From assembly GCA_022457065.1 (NCBI GenBank), contig JAJGBQ010000004.1:992001-1056000 (forward strand): DNA of 64,000 nt. Direction: 5' to 3'. Below the pieces are notes generated by a model. It saw only the letters and a list, made by a program, of their open reading frames with translations. It did no database searches and was not told where the DNA came from. This document shows, piece by piece, positions 1-10,847 of this stretch (position 1 is its first letter; every line of letters starts with the position of its first letter). Both the position numbers and the translations under genes were made by a program. This stretch comes from Curvularia sp. ZM96 (lineage: Eukaryota > Ascomycota > Dothideomycetes > Pleosporales > Pleosporaceae).

Positions 1-427
1 GCATCTGCACCAAGGGCTTCTTTTTTTGCGATGACTTTGGCGGGTTTTGTGCATTGTGGCTCCGTTCTTCAACAGGTTCCTTTGTGACTGCAACTGCTTT
101 GACTTGTTTCTTGAATATTGAGAATACTGGTCGCCGTTTCTGGAGAGGCGGGGGAGAACTGCGCGGTACTGGGGACGAGGGTGGACTAGACCGAATCGAC
201 GGATCTGAGAAGATGGCAGGAGACTCTTTTGGGCTTGATGTTGGAGGTGAAGTAATTTCACATGGAGGTGATGATTGGTGTGTAGCGGGAACAGAAGGAT
301 TCGTCGTCAAAGTCTCGGTCTCGATACTCTCGATGGTCGTTTCAACGCGTCTTCGCTTGGTGGGCGGCTCCTCGTAGAGCGGGCGTTTGGTCTGGCGCGA
401 ATATGTCCGGACAACTTTCCTGGGCAT
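1..427 (-). CDS. eco1: Sister-chromatid cohesion N-acetyltransferase Eco1/Ctf7, N-terminal part
   Basis: Partial gene, running off the left edge; 142 codons are visible from an ATG at 427. The visible protein begins MPRKVVRTYSRQTKRPL, followed by a KRRR basic stretch, a Ser/Pro-rich linker (repeated SSPP), then RRPVFSIFKK, and reaches KKKPLVQM at the edge. The short basic N-terminus, disordered SP linker and a '(L/V)(T/V)QM' approach to a C2H2-like finger are what fungal Eco1 shows just before its zinc finger and acetyltransferase domain. Eco1 acetylates the Smc3 cohesin subunit in S phase to establish cohesion. The finger and catalytic domain lie outside the window, so the name is inference from the N-terminus. 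An alternative start exists: ATG at 486 followed by a plausible intron (GTAAGT ... CTAACCAATGCCCAG) would give MWSLPAK joined to KVVRTYSR. Other basic nuclear proteins remain possible. Confidence 0.55.
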   Translation of the reverse strand, partial: MPRKVVRTYSRQTKRPLYEEPPTKRRRVETTIESIETETLTTNPSVPATHQSSPPCEITSPPTSSPKESPAIFSDPSIRSSPPSSPVPRSSPPPLQKRRPVFSIFKKQVKAVAVTKEPVEERSHNAQNPPKSSQKKKPLVQM

Positions 428-939
428 TGGTTAGCCCCGCAGGTCTACATAAAGGTGAAAACTTACTTGGCCGGGAGAGACCACATCTCGGCGTGGTTTA
501 GCAGCGACTGAAATCTGTCTGCGTGGTAGACAGTCAACGCGGTAGACGCGTTTTAGCGCGATGCACTAGGGCCCTGTCTACGCGACGTCACCCCCCTCCT
601 TCTTTCACGTGCCCAGCGGGCCTGCCACTCGCCGCAAATCAGCCTGTCGCTTAGAGCCGAAATACGAGTCGGGATGTATGTTTTTGGGCAATGGTTTTGG
701 ATCAAATTTTCAGGCTGCCAATGATAGCAAGAGCGGACGCCTCAGGCTTCGAGTCATACCATAGCTCGTCTGGGAAGGTGTATAGCCTGGTCATGATAGA
801 AGAAAAAAGCCACTCGTATGCAATACTGTTTTGAGTCAAGATAATGACTCAAAGAAGATACTGATGACTGTTTAAATACTTCTATCTCTATTGTGGCTAG
901 GGTCTCTAAGTCCAGCAACAAGACTATACCTACGGTCTC
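428..939. promoter_or_regulatory. Shared upstream region between the eco1-like gene and the GNAT gene
   Basis: The two neighbours point away from each other, so this interval of about 500 bases should hold both promoters. It contains a GC-rich patch at 530-605 with several CGCG words and, near 840-880, a TA-rich stretch closer to the plus-strand gene. No ORF in it looks coding apart from the possible short first eco1 exon ending near 465. Confidence 0.5.
546..551. promoter_or_regulatory. Candidate MCB (MluI cell-cycle box) ACGCGT
   Basis: An exact ACGCGT lies about 120 bases upstream of the nearer eco1 ATG and 60 bases upstream of the alternative one, with related CGCG words on both sides (537-541, 556-560). 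In yeasts ACGCGT is the binding site of MBF, which drives G1/S transcription of replication and cohesion genes. Function here is inferred from the motif and its position only. Confidence 0.4.
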
Positions 940-1605
940 ATGGCCGAGCAAGCAACTCCAACACAACCCGCCGCCATGCAAACTACATCAGAAAACTCGA
1001 CCGCGCCCGAAAGCGCAACATACCCTACACCAATCATAACAACAAGCCGTCTGATCATTCGTCCAATGCATCTCCCAGACGCTGCATCCTTAGCGCAGAA
1101 TGCCGATAATCCACTCATCGCAAGATACATGTCCCTCGCCTTTCCAAGCCCCTACACGCTCGAGAGCGCTGAAGGATGGATCAACATGAACACAGCACTC
1201 CCCTACCAAGAAGCCTTTGTGGTCTGCGAACGCTCGTCACCACATGTTGTCATCGGAGGAATTGGCATGAAGACTGGCGTCGACGTTTCTGCTCATACTG
1301 GTGAAGTCGGCTACTGGGTGGGTCAGGCGTATTGGGGAAAAGGCTACATGACGGAGGTATTGGAAGGCTTCGTCCGGTGGGTGTTTAAAAACTGGAACAA
1401 GGACGGACAACGAATGAGGCGAATCTTTGGCATGATCTTCTCAGGCAACGTGGCAAGCATGCGGTGTTTCGAAAAATGCGGCTTTGCACATGAAGGTGTA
1501 ATGAAGGGCCATGCCGAGAAGCATGGTAAGGTTATGGATGTGCACATTTATGGTTTGACCAAGCTGGACTGGGAAAAGAGAAGAAATGAGGCGTCTAACA
1601 ACTAA
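940..1605 (+). CDS. GNAT family N-acetyltransferase (RimJ/RimL type)
   Basis: An intronless 221-residue protein. The first 30 residues are Thr/Ala/Pro rich and look unstructured. The domain then opens with TSRLIIRPMHLPDAASL, the usual 'T.RL.LR' start of Acetyltransf_3 proteins. The centre has GEVGYWVGQAYWGKGYMTE, the characteristic G-Y-W-(V/L) ... W-GKGY-(A/M)TE acetyl-CoA binding segment, and the end has FSGNVASMRCFEKCGF, the family's 'N..S..V..K.GF' element. Such enzymes transfer acetyl from acetyl-CoA to amines; fungal members of this subfamily are mostly uncharacterised and the acceptor cannot be read from the sequence. A second in-frame ATG (codon 13) could be the start. The gene faces away from eco1 and converges with the next gene, 95 bases from its stop. 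Confidence 0.85.
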   Translation: MAEQATPTQPAAMQTTSENSTAPESATYPTPIITTSRLIIRPMHLPDAASLAQNADNPLIARYMSLAFPSPYTLESAEGWINMNTALPYQEAFVVCERSSPHVVIGGIGMKTGVDVSAHTGEVGYWVGQAYWGKGYMTEVLEGFVRWVFKNWNKDGQRMRRIFGMIFSGNVASMRCFEKCGFAHEGVMKGHAEKHGKVMDVHIYGLTKLDWEKRRNEASNN

Positions 1606-1700
1606 TACACCATGGCAAGCGTATTTGGGACCATTGTAGCGGTCCGATATCTTGTGTTTCTTCTTTTTTTTCCTTTCTGATGTATGTAGCTGAACCAATC

Positions 1701-2919
1701 TCATGGACCCGACCGAGCAATGTACGCTTGAGTCTGCATGAGAAGTATCTCAATCGGTACGTTGTGCCTTCCTCTTTTCAGGACTACACATTTTTCATCT
1801 GCGTATTTACTTCCTTTCACCAATACTTGTGCCTTCTCTTCCCCTAACAAGTCTGTCAGGCTATAGACTGCTACCTTCTTTCCTCGCCATATAGTAGTGT
1901 GAAACTCAAGCTCAGGAAATTGTAGACGCGGCTGTAGACGAGGCACTATAGGTTCCGAGTACCATGGCGGCGACGTATGGGTAACTCCTGGGGCGGCATG
2001 AGGGTCAAGTTTGGATGGAAAGCTCTTGACAAAATAACTTGACCACTTTTCTAGCTCCATCTTGTTCTTGTCTAACTGGACCTGCAAATCGTCGGCGCGC
2101 GTGCGAAGCGAACGAAAAATCAGTACACAGGAGACGTCTTTGACGTTCTCAATATCTTCGGTGCGGGGGCTTGGAACAGGGACCAAACGACCCCTGAATC
2201 CAAAGTACCAGTTCAACTGGTTGTAAAGCCTCTTACGCAACATTTCCAGTATAAAGTCGGGCATGTCTTCTCGCCACACCAAATTCTTCGACTTCGACGC
2301 ACCGAGCTTTTCACTCATGCGCGAGCTGAGCGCCCTTTCCCATGCTTTCTTCTTGCCCAAATATGTTGTAACTATGCGCCTTCCCAGGAACCTATGCGGC
2401 GGACCGAGATGTTTGGTGTCAGTCGTTAGGGAGACTGGAAGGAGCCATGGATCTTGAGTGGTTGGGTGAGGGCGTGGGTGGAGAGTCGTCAGGAAAGCAT
2501 CGGGGAGCGAAATCATTGTTGCGCGACACTGACGCACAGGCGATGCCAGAGCATGGGCTATCCAGTCGTCAGTCAACCGCAATTGCAGAGAGAGCGTGCC
2601 TCGTACCAAATGGATTCTCCCATAATTGCTTTTGAACTGGCGTAAAGTTGGCTACATTTGGTCTTTCCTTTCTCTGCTCGAAGCGCGACCTCTGTTGCAA
2701 GACCAGAGGGTCTAGCAATGGAGGGAGTGGAAGGTCTTTGGCTTGCTTGTCCTTGCGAAGGCGGAAAGTCTGGTAATCATCTTTGTGAGTGGGGCCCAAG
2801 TCGTCGCCTCTTGAAATGCGCCCAGGGATATGAACAGAGCCTGCACGGCATTGAGCCTTTGGATGCTGTCTGGATAGGCTCAAGCATGACCCTGGGCGAA
2901 GGATCCATCTGCCTAGCAT
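1701..2919 (-). CDS. Conserved fungal protein of unknown function, probably mitochondrial
   Basis: Two exons, join(1701..2557, 2607..2919) on the minus strand, 389 residues. The 49-base intron (GTACGA ... TTGACTGACGACTGGATAG) fuses KQLWENPF to AHALASPVRQCR without breaking frame; reading through gives a stop shortly after. The N-terminus is Arg/Ser rich with few acidic residues (MLGRWILRPGSCLSLSRQ) and looks like a mitochondrial presequence. Later segments are basic and hydrophilic, with HRFLGRR, KKKAWERAL and a C-terminal GRHNVPIEILLM. I do not recognise the family; the pattern would fit a mitochondrial ribosome or translation component but nothing decisive is visible. It starts only 148 bases from clpP, transcribed the other way, so the two share a promoter region, which also suits a mitochondrial role. 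Confidence 0.7.
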
Positions 2920-3067
2920 CGGGCGGGGAGAAGTGGTAAGATGGAGTTGATGGGGCTCTGGTTAGGTACTTTAGAGCGACATGATGCATCGGACCTCCGG
3001 CTTGGCACGCGCCGTAGGTAGCTTCCTTCTTGCGGGGAAGCATGAACACCCTCAACATTACACAACC
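2920..3067. promoter_or_regulatory. Short bidirectional promoter between the mitochondrial-type gene and clpP
   Basis: Only 148 bases separate the two start codons, which face outward. The interval must hold the 5' ends of both transcripts. No TATA box is evident. An upstream ATG at 2981 is in frame with clpP but would add a 29-residue extension before a much better mitochondrial presequence. Confidence 0.45.
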
Positions 3068-3876
3068 ATGGCGGCATTATTACAACGGGTCGCCAGGCCA
3101 TCTGCGCTGCGAGCCACCTGCAGGAATGGCATTCGGTCCATGTCGGGCCAGTTCGGCTTTCAGCCTCAATGGAACACGCAACAGCCAGAACAACAAGCGC
3201 CACGCGCCATATCTCTTCCCATACCTTACGTGACAGAGACCACTGTAGGACCACATTTCCCTTTTTTGCGGGATCTAGTCTAACTTACTAGGGTGGAGGC
3301 TGGAAAACCTCCGATATCTTTTCGCGTCTTCTCCAAGAACGTATCATCTGTCTGAATGGCGAAGTAGACGACTACATGTCTGCGAATGCTGTCGCTCAGC
3401 TCCTCTTCCTCGAGGCCGACAACCCCGAGAAGCCTATATCCATGTATATCAACAGTCCTGGTGGCAGTGTTAGCGCTGGCCTGGCTATCTACGATACAAT
3501 GAACTATATCCGATGTCCAGTGAGCACGATATGCATGGGTATTGCCGCATCAATGGGCTCCTTGCTCCTTGCTGGTGGTGCTGAAGGACAAAGATACATA
3601 CTGCCGCATGCAAGAGTCATGATCCATCAACCCAGCGGCGGCTACCGGGGCAAGGCGAGCGATATTGCGGACCACGCAAAGGAAATTTTGAGGATACGGG
3701 ACAAGCTGAACAAAATCTACCAGAATCACATCACGAAGAAGAGGACGCTTGAAGAGATTGAGAAGTATATGGAGCGCGACTACTTCATGGATGCGCAGGA
3801 GGCGGTTGACTTTGGTCTTGTGGACAAGATACTGGAGAGGAGGGAGGCCCCTGGAAAAGAAGAGGAAAAGAAGTAA
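3068..3876 (+). CDS. clpP: Mitochondrial ATP-dependent Clp protease proteolytic subunit ClpP
   Basis: Two exons, join(3068..3244, 3292..3876), 253 residues. The intron runs GTAGGA ... CTAACTTACTAG and its removal gives PYVTETT-GGGWKTSDIFSRLL, the ClpP opening. The serine protease triad is visible: Ser146 in GIAASMGSL, His171 in VMIHQPSGG, and an Asp at about 222 in MERDYF. YINSPGGSVSAGLAIYDTM is the family's oxyanion/handle region. The first 30 residues (MAALLQRVARPSALR ... IRSMS) form a basic presequence, so the protein should act in the mitochondrial matrix with a ClpX-type unfoldase. The C-terminus ends in a Lys/Glu-rich tail. Residue order and length match the family well. The start at 3068 is preferred over the in-frame ATG at 2981 because it begins exactly at the presequence. 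Confidence 0.95.
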
Positions 3877-4687
3877 TGTTACTTCTAGTCCACGACCGCA
3901 TGTAAGCTATGGACCCCATAATAATGACGGCAAATCATCTCTGCTACTGGATAACAGCAGAGATTCGTACTCGTGAAGTTGTTTTGTATTCGTATGAAGT
4001 CCTTTTCTTCCAGGGCACTCCATATCATGCAGAGGTGCAACAAATCTTGGCATCTGCAAGGCTTCGGGTTGTCTGGGTCTGCGTGCTTTCTATCTGGCCA
4101 GCGGCTGACATGTCAGACCCAGGCCTTATGACTACGCCGTATCCTTCTATTGATGGGCTTGTAAGGATTGGTGGTCGCTTCAAATGACCGTTTGCATGTT
4201 TGCTACTCTGTCCTATGTACACTGCCGCCGTGGCAGGCGACAAACACTCCAAAACGGCACTAACCTCGCCTTCGGATGCGAGAATTATCGTTCCCTCACT
4301 GCAAATCCGTTGCTGCAAAGTATTTGTTCTCTATTGTTTCTTTACCACTAGGCCGCTTACGGCGATCAGTACTTATTAAGATCCTAGAGCAAGAACTACA
4401 TTACCACTAATAGGTGTGAGCCCATTGGGCGACAGATAACCGGCAGCTTTTCTGCCTGAAGTCGCCGAACTATGGTTGAAATGAGGACAAGCAGTCTACA
4501 ATACGCTTAATGCAAAGTACTCATACTTCATCGACAAACGAAAGGCTGAAACCCCGCACGTGAGACCGCGCATCTAGCGCTAGTCTCCACTTTTGTACTA
4601 CACTCATCAACAACCACCCCTCAGCCTTACTTGCTTTTTCTACTCACTTCCACTGGTCCCGGCACTGGGAAGACGTGTATAATCGCC
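3877..4687. other. Intergenic region upstream of the RNA-dependent RNA polymerase gene
   Basis: About 810 bases holding the clpP 3' end and the polymerase promoter. Short open frames of up to about 97 codons occur on both strands, but none shows family features. The last 150 bases before the polymerase start are C/T rich, as in many fungal 5' untranslated regions. Confidence 0.5.
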
Positions 4688-7600
4688 ATGGACATCTTCA
4701 TTCCGAGTGTAAGTTGCCTCGCGCAGCCGGTCGTTGTTTATGACCTGAAACCTGTTCAGCAACACTAGTACATATTAACTAATCCCGCGTACTAGGTGCC
4801 CCAAGATGCAAACCATATCGAGTTGCAGGTTTTCCTGAAAGATGAATTGCTCAAGGTGGACATTCTCGTGTTTGAGATCAGGAAATATCGCAGCCACAAC
4901 GGAAACGCATTTGCCATACTCACAGTTCCGAGCACCAACAATGGGAATAGATTCTTGCAGTTGTACGGCAGTCGTGGCAGACAGGTCCCTCTGCGCACCC
5001 TGTACTTTCAAGGCCATCCGCTCACATTTCGGATGACCAACAAACCGGGGCAGCCTGATCCACTCAAGCTCAGATCACTACAAGAAAAGGATGCAGCAAT
5101 GAGATCAAAAATGGGTACCCAAGCGCCAGCAGTCCAGACTTCGCAAGCTGGTCGATCAACCCTCTCATTCTCAGCTCTTATGACAGGTGTGTGGGATTAC
5201 AGCGTTCTAGGAGCGCTTTCGTTTCGCGAAAAATACAAGGATAAGAGGCAAGGCTATGTCACGTTTGGGAAGTCATCTTTGGTGGTAAGTTTCTCTGTTT
5301 ATACTCCCAAGCCCAGTGAAGGAACAGGGCGTTAGCGCCCCTTCGGCACCAGCAACCCACCAAGTATCCTTCTGCTACACTTATGCGATGGCTATACTTG
5401 GATTGCACATCACTCACATAACTGAATAGATCTATCTGCAAGAGTGTACGATCGAGTCTTACAATTGGCATTGTAGGATCGACATACCCTATGCAATCAT
5501 TGAACACGTTATGCCATCCTTTAACGCCGAGAAACAAGGGAGAAACGGAGCCATCACTTTTACTCTCAAGTCGCCCCCAAAATTCTACAGTATCGAGTCC
5601 ACCGACGATCTGCATTTGTACGCTGGCATGAAGGCTCCACAGACGGGAACAAGTCTTCCGAACATTGCGAGTCTCAGTTTGGGTCCGAGGCGGACGCAAA
5701 CTCGATTAGAAAGACTCTGCGCGCTCAACAACAAGAACAGTATGAATTCAGCTTTGTGTATGGTATATCAAATCGCCTTCTTTGACACCAGAAGTGCTCA
5801 GAATGCTTGGAACTTTGTCAAGGACCACTCAGTACCTGAAAATCATTGGTGGAAGAGAATGGATCTCCTCGGTGAGGGTCACAGAATCGAAGATGAGTAC
5901 GAGGTTGTTGAGCGCAAACTTGCCGACTACGACCCATCTATACCGCCTTCGTTTGACTTTTCAGTCCGTTATCAGCTTGCAGCGCTTGTTTTGGAAGGCA
6001 CCGTCGCTCCAATGAAGATGATTGGTCTCATACCTGAAATTCAGAAAATTGCCAAGCAGCATGGTGCTGGGGTGACTGCAGCTGCAGTGAGGCGACTAGG
6101 ACACCAAGTGGCCACACCAGCTCCACAGCTTGCACCAACGACTTTCAAATTGGCTAGTCTTGTGAAACTCGTAAAGGAAAACGTTGAGGATTGCCAACAT
6201 CGGGAATCAGTGTCTCAGGATCTGAACGGGAAGCAGAAGAAGCACCACCACCTTGCGTTGACCTACAAAGCTACTGTGACTCCTACAGGTATGTATGGCT
6301 ATGCACATGCGACGCTTTTTCATTCTACTGATATTGCACTCCAGGTATATTGCTTCGAGGTCCAGACTGGGATGTGTCCAACCGCGTCCTCCGAAAATAC
6401 CGTGCACATACCGAATGCTTCATGAGAGTTTTCTTCGCGGATGAAGACGGTCTCTCAGTATTTTATGACCCGAGAGCTTCTCAGGGACAGGTTTATGAAC
6501 GTTTTCGTCGGATCCTTCGCGATGGTATTAAAGTGGCAGGGCGCAGCTTTCAATTTCTCGGTTTTTCTCATGCTTCGCTCCGCAGTCACCAGGCTTGGTT
6601 CATGGCACCTTTCATCATGAACGGGTCCAAAGTTGTCGCGCGGGATGTCATACAAGATCTTGGGGACTTTACCCATATCCATTGCAGTGCGAAATGCGCT
6701 GCAAGAATCGGACAAGCCTTTTCCGACACGATCTTTTCAGTGCCGATTCCGGAAACTGCTTACGTTACCGAGACCAAGGATGACATCGAGAGAAACGGTC
6801 GCACATTCAGCGATGGCTGCGGAACGCTGTCGTTGGATCTTCTCCGTATGGTATGGCGTGCTCTTCCACCAGAACGAAGGCAACAGAGACCGACCGTCCT
6901 GCAGATTCGATACCGAGGCGCCAAAGGAGTTCTGTCATTGGATACTACTTTGTCGGGTGAACAACTGCATGTTCGAAAAAGCATGACAAAGTACATTGCC
7001 AAAGAGACCTGGAGAGACCTAGAACTTTGCGGGGCTGCTTATAAACCACTGTTGGTGTTTCTCAACCATCAGTTCATCAAAATCCTCGAAGACCTGGGTG
7101 TTCCAGACAGGAATTTTCAGGCTGTGCAGGACGAGGCCGTCAGCGCGCTGAAGCGTATCACCGAGCATCCACTGAACGCTGCCAGCTTCCTGGGTAAGTG
7201 ATTTTTATCTAGTGAGTATTTCCACAGTATTGACGTGATCCAGAATATTCCAACTCCTGCGTTTCTACCAAGATGCCACGGTTGTTCGAGCTAATGCATC
7301 ATATTGGTTTGTCCTTCCAGGCCGATCAATTCTTGACCGACATTGTAGGGGTAGTAGCTATGACGAACCTGAGGAGTCTCAAGTACCGCGCCCGAATTCC
7401 AATAGTCAAAGGTCTGCTTTTGTATGGAATGATGGACGAGACGAATACCCTGCGGCATGGTGAAGTTTACATTCCAGCGGAGGAGTATGATAGAAGCGGT
7501 AAGTTGAAGAGGCACATAATCCTCGGCGATCGAATCGTTATCACCCGGGCTCCGGCACTGCACCCCGGCGACGTCCAGCTAGTTACTGCAGTAAATGTCC

Positions 7601-8760
7601 CAGAGGACTCGCCTCTTCGAGCCCTCCACAACTGCGTCGTGTTCTCTCAACAGGGGCCGCGTGATCTGCCATCACAGCTGAGTGGAGGTGATTTGGATGG
7701 AGACTTGTTTCACGTCATCTTCGATGAACGCCTTGTACCTGACTTTACCGTGGAGCCAGCAGAGTACGAAAAGGCGCCCATCAGAGATTTGGGTCGTCCT
7801 GTGGAAGCCAACGACATTGTCGACTTCTTTATCGAATATATGCAAATGGATCGCCTGGGCCAGATTGCTAATAAGCACAAGATTCGAGCCGACGTCAAGC
7901 CTATGGGGACAAGAGACCCCGACTGTCTCCTCCTTGCAAAGCTAGCATCAGATGCTGTCGATTTCAGCAAAACGGGAGTTCCAGCGGATATGGCACAGAT
8001 ACCGAAGGGCATGGATTACATTCGACCTGATTTCATGGCGCCCGGATCCGACCTGGTCGTGGATGAGCTAGGTGCAGCAAAGTTAGCAGAACTCGAAGAA
8101 GGCGACATTGACGACCCCGATGGCGTCAGTGTGCTTGACGCCGACAAACCACGAAACCGGTACTACCGAAGCCCCAAGATTTTGGGGCAATTGTATCGCG
8201 CCATCGACGAGCAGAAGTTTTGGGACAAGATGAACAGTGACTTCCAAGCCTTCCGGCGATCCTGGGAGGGCGAGTCACTAGTCCATATACTAAGGCAATA
8301 CATCCTTCGCGAGACTAAGGGATTGCAGTGGGAACACCACTGGGACTTTGCGGAGCAGTTGCGTGAGGCGTACGAAGAGAACATGTTCGAGATTATGGAC
8401 ACTCTACGTCCTACACGCGGCGCGCCCTTGACTGAACTCGAAGTCTTCAGCGGCAACATCCTCGGCAAGAAGGAGCGCGCGCCCTCACGCTACATCCGCG
8501 AAGCCAATCTCGAGGTCCAGGAGCGCTTCAATCGCGATGTCAGCGGATTTATCCAGACAATTCTCATAGGCGACAAGGAATGGAACGGCGACAACGACGT
8601 CACAGAAGCTTTGCCGCGGGCCATTGCATGCTTCATGGTGGCATTGGAAGTGCAGGGCTGGGAGAACTACCGCAGGCTCCAAAGCTGGAAGTATGTGACC
8701 GCTGCCGTGTGCTTAGAGCAGCTGTTCAAATACAACGGTGGGAAGCTGCGCCGGCGTTAA
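4688..8760 (+). CDS. RNA-dependent RNA polymerase (QDE-1/RdRP family)
   Basis: Five exons, join(4688..4708, 4796..5284, 5430..6288, 6345..7193, 7244..8760), 1,244 residues. The first exon is only seven codons (MDIFIPS). All junctions keep frame and join family-like sequence, for example TPTG-ILLRGPDWDVSNRVLR and AASFLE-YSNSCVSTKMPRL. The active-site signature DLDGD is at about residues 889-893 (GGDLDGDLFHVIFD); DbDGD is the metal-binding loop of eukaryotic RdRPs. Other family blocks are LRGPDWDVSNRVLR, FADEDGLSVFYD and HPGDVQLVTAVNVP. These enzymes copy aberrant single-stranded RNA into double-stranded RNA for Dicer in quelling, meiotic silencing and DNA-damage small-RNA pathways; fungi usually hold several paralogues and I cannot say which one this is. 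The gene appears intact. Confidence 0.93.
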
Positions 8761-9023
8761 GTCATGTGCTTCCTTTTTCTACTTTTTTCCTTTCCTCATT
8801 TTTCTAGTATGGAATTGTACGATACCCATGATCGTTTGATATATAGGAGAAACTCTGAAGCATAGTGTAGTAATCAATGTCGTTCTATGCTCAAGACTTG
8901 ATGTTCGATTGATTCGAAGACACTTCTTTTCTCAATATTGCACGTCTCGATCACTGAAGAATAATTTGACTGCAACAAACGAAGTTTGGTGAGATTGAAA
9001 TCTATCTGAGATGTGACTGGGTA

Positions 9024-10223
9024 TCATAAATGCACTGCATTGCACAACTCAATTGAGCCGTCACACTGAAGTGGTTGCTTTCTAGAGTCGTTCAAGGCAT
9101 CTATTTCCGACTCGCGATCGATGATTGCGAACATTCCTTGGGCAGCGGCAGAGCCTTTTGCAAAATCGCCGAAACCTGGGGCCACGTTGGACGCCGCAGT
9201 AGTTCCTAAGAGGACCGCGAGCAAGACTGTGATTATTTGCCCGCCCTCTCCCGCCTCGCCTCTACTCAAGAGTTTGGTTCCGTAATACCAAGCCAGGGCG
9301 TAAGCACAGTAAGTGGTGAAGAACTCCACACTCCATTGACCACCAATCACAGGTCCCTTTCGGAACCCAAGAGCCTACGCTTTAGCTAGAGGTGCATCGT
9401 ATTTGCGACCTAACTTGGCGCGAGCATCGAAGGCGGTTACGACGCGGACCGACCCGAGCGCTTCGCGTACTAGTCCTGCCGCTTGGTTGTATACCCCCAT
9501 AATTTCGGCCTCTATTTTGGCGTCGAGGCCGAAGGTTATCGCATCCCCAGTGAACAGGACGGGCAAGGTCGTAGCCGTCACAAATGTGAGCTTCCATTGC
9601 TGGGTAAAAGCGACAACAAATGCTGCGATGAACATGGACAGATTCTGGACTAAGCTGCTGACCTTTTTCGTGCTGCTGTTCTCCACCATATCGGCGTTAT
9701 TTCCAATCGTAGAGGAAACTGTTCCAGAAGAACAAGAATCAATGTACGATACATCCTGCCGCATCAAAGACCGAACAAGGTCGAGTCGGAAAGCGCTTGT
9801 TATACGTATTCCAACAATGCCAAAGCAGGTTGAATGCATGTACACTAATACCAGGCGTCCGATGAAGAGATACAGCAGCCATAGCGCATTTGCCGTCATT
9901 TTGTCGTACATATTATCTCCACTTCTGCGGCCCTCTTCAAAGTCGTTGAAAAAGTTTACAGAGGACCCAAAGATGAGCGTCATCAGTGGAGGCAGAACAC
10001 CCGAACCGATGGCAGTTGCGAAGCCGACAAGTCGCAAGGTGTGGTCCAGGGCAGTCGAGTATTGCCAATGAACATGGAAAAAGTAGTGCAGTGAGCACTT
10101 GTGCTTTTCGTCATTCTTTGTCTTTTCTTCGTTCTCTCTTTTGCGTGTTGCGATGGGTGTAGACGGGTTTTGCTCAAGATCTGTGTTGCTAGATGCGGTC
10201 GGAGACACGTCTTGTAAAGACAT
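9024..10223 (-). pseudogene. Broken ABC-B (MDR/P-glycoprotein-like) transporter, first membrane half only
   Basis: Reading on the minus strand from an ATG at 10223, the protein has a hydrophilic N-terminus and then the first transmembrane domain of a full ABC-B exporter: TLRLVGFATAIGSGVLPPLMTLIFGSSV, followed by QDVSYID, NNADMVE and VVTAFDARAK, all in family order. An in-frame TAG at 9375-9377 interrupts it; on the other side the same frame continues as ALGFRKGPVIGG ... YGTKLLS ... IIDRESEIDAL and stops at 9024. The reading ends just where the first nucleotide-binding domain should begin. No Walker A, signature or Walker B motif follows, and the second half of the transporter is absent. An intron spanning the TAG is unlikely because the family alignment is continuous across it. 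As it stands it cannot make a working exporter. Confidence 0.85.
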
Positions 10224-10847
10224 GACAATCAAGAGTGCGCTTCGAAACAAAAAAGAGTGTAATCACATAGTTACATAGTTTGGAAGCCGCGCGACACTAT
10301 AAATCGTGGTTGGCAGACTGATGAATAGTAGGCGAATGAAGCATTGAGCTCTAGCGCATTAGGTACTAACTAGTAAGGAGTCGGAAGATTGCCCTTAATC
10401 GATTTGATCACTCTAGTAGCTCACTGTGACTCATTCTGCACTCACCTGGATCATCTAACGCCAGAGTTTCTCCCCATATTCCCGCTAAATATCGTCACAA
10501 TCTTGGGTTCCTTTTGACGACGTCCAAGGAAAGCACAGGGATAGTCTTACTACTAGACAGAAGCTTAGCGTTGTGTCGCGCCAGCTAGACCGACGGTATA
10601 ATTACACATACAGAATAGAGTAGCATATACTTGTAGGTCGTCGCGCAAGATCTCCAGTTTAGACAGCTTGTAAGATCTAGCCTAAGATATAACTTCTCTA
10701 ATACTAGTACTAGTGGGAAGAAATCCTAGGAATTTGAATAAACTGAAGTACCATGTTTGCCCCTTCCAAGTAGCCAAAAGTAGCTCCTCGCTTAGAGCAA
10801 AGATATAGGGCCGCATTGAAAGCCAATCGATCCGCACCAGGAATGTG

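Noticed and set aside
54..511. Plus-strand frames at the left edge
   Set aside because: Shadows of the minus-strand eco1-like gene; the minus reading gives the basic and Ser/Pro-rich N-terminus expected.
2981..3067. Upstream in-frame ATG for clpP at 2981
   Set aside because: It would place 29 extra residues before a complete mitochondrial presequence and overlaps the divergent promoter.
9403..10071. 222-codon plus-strand frame
   Set aside because: It is antisense to the ABC transporter remnant, whose minus-strand translation matches the family clearly.
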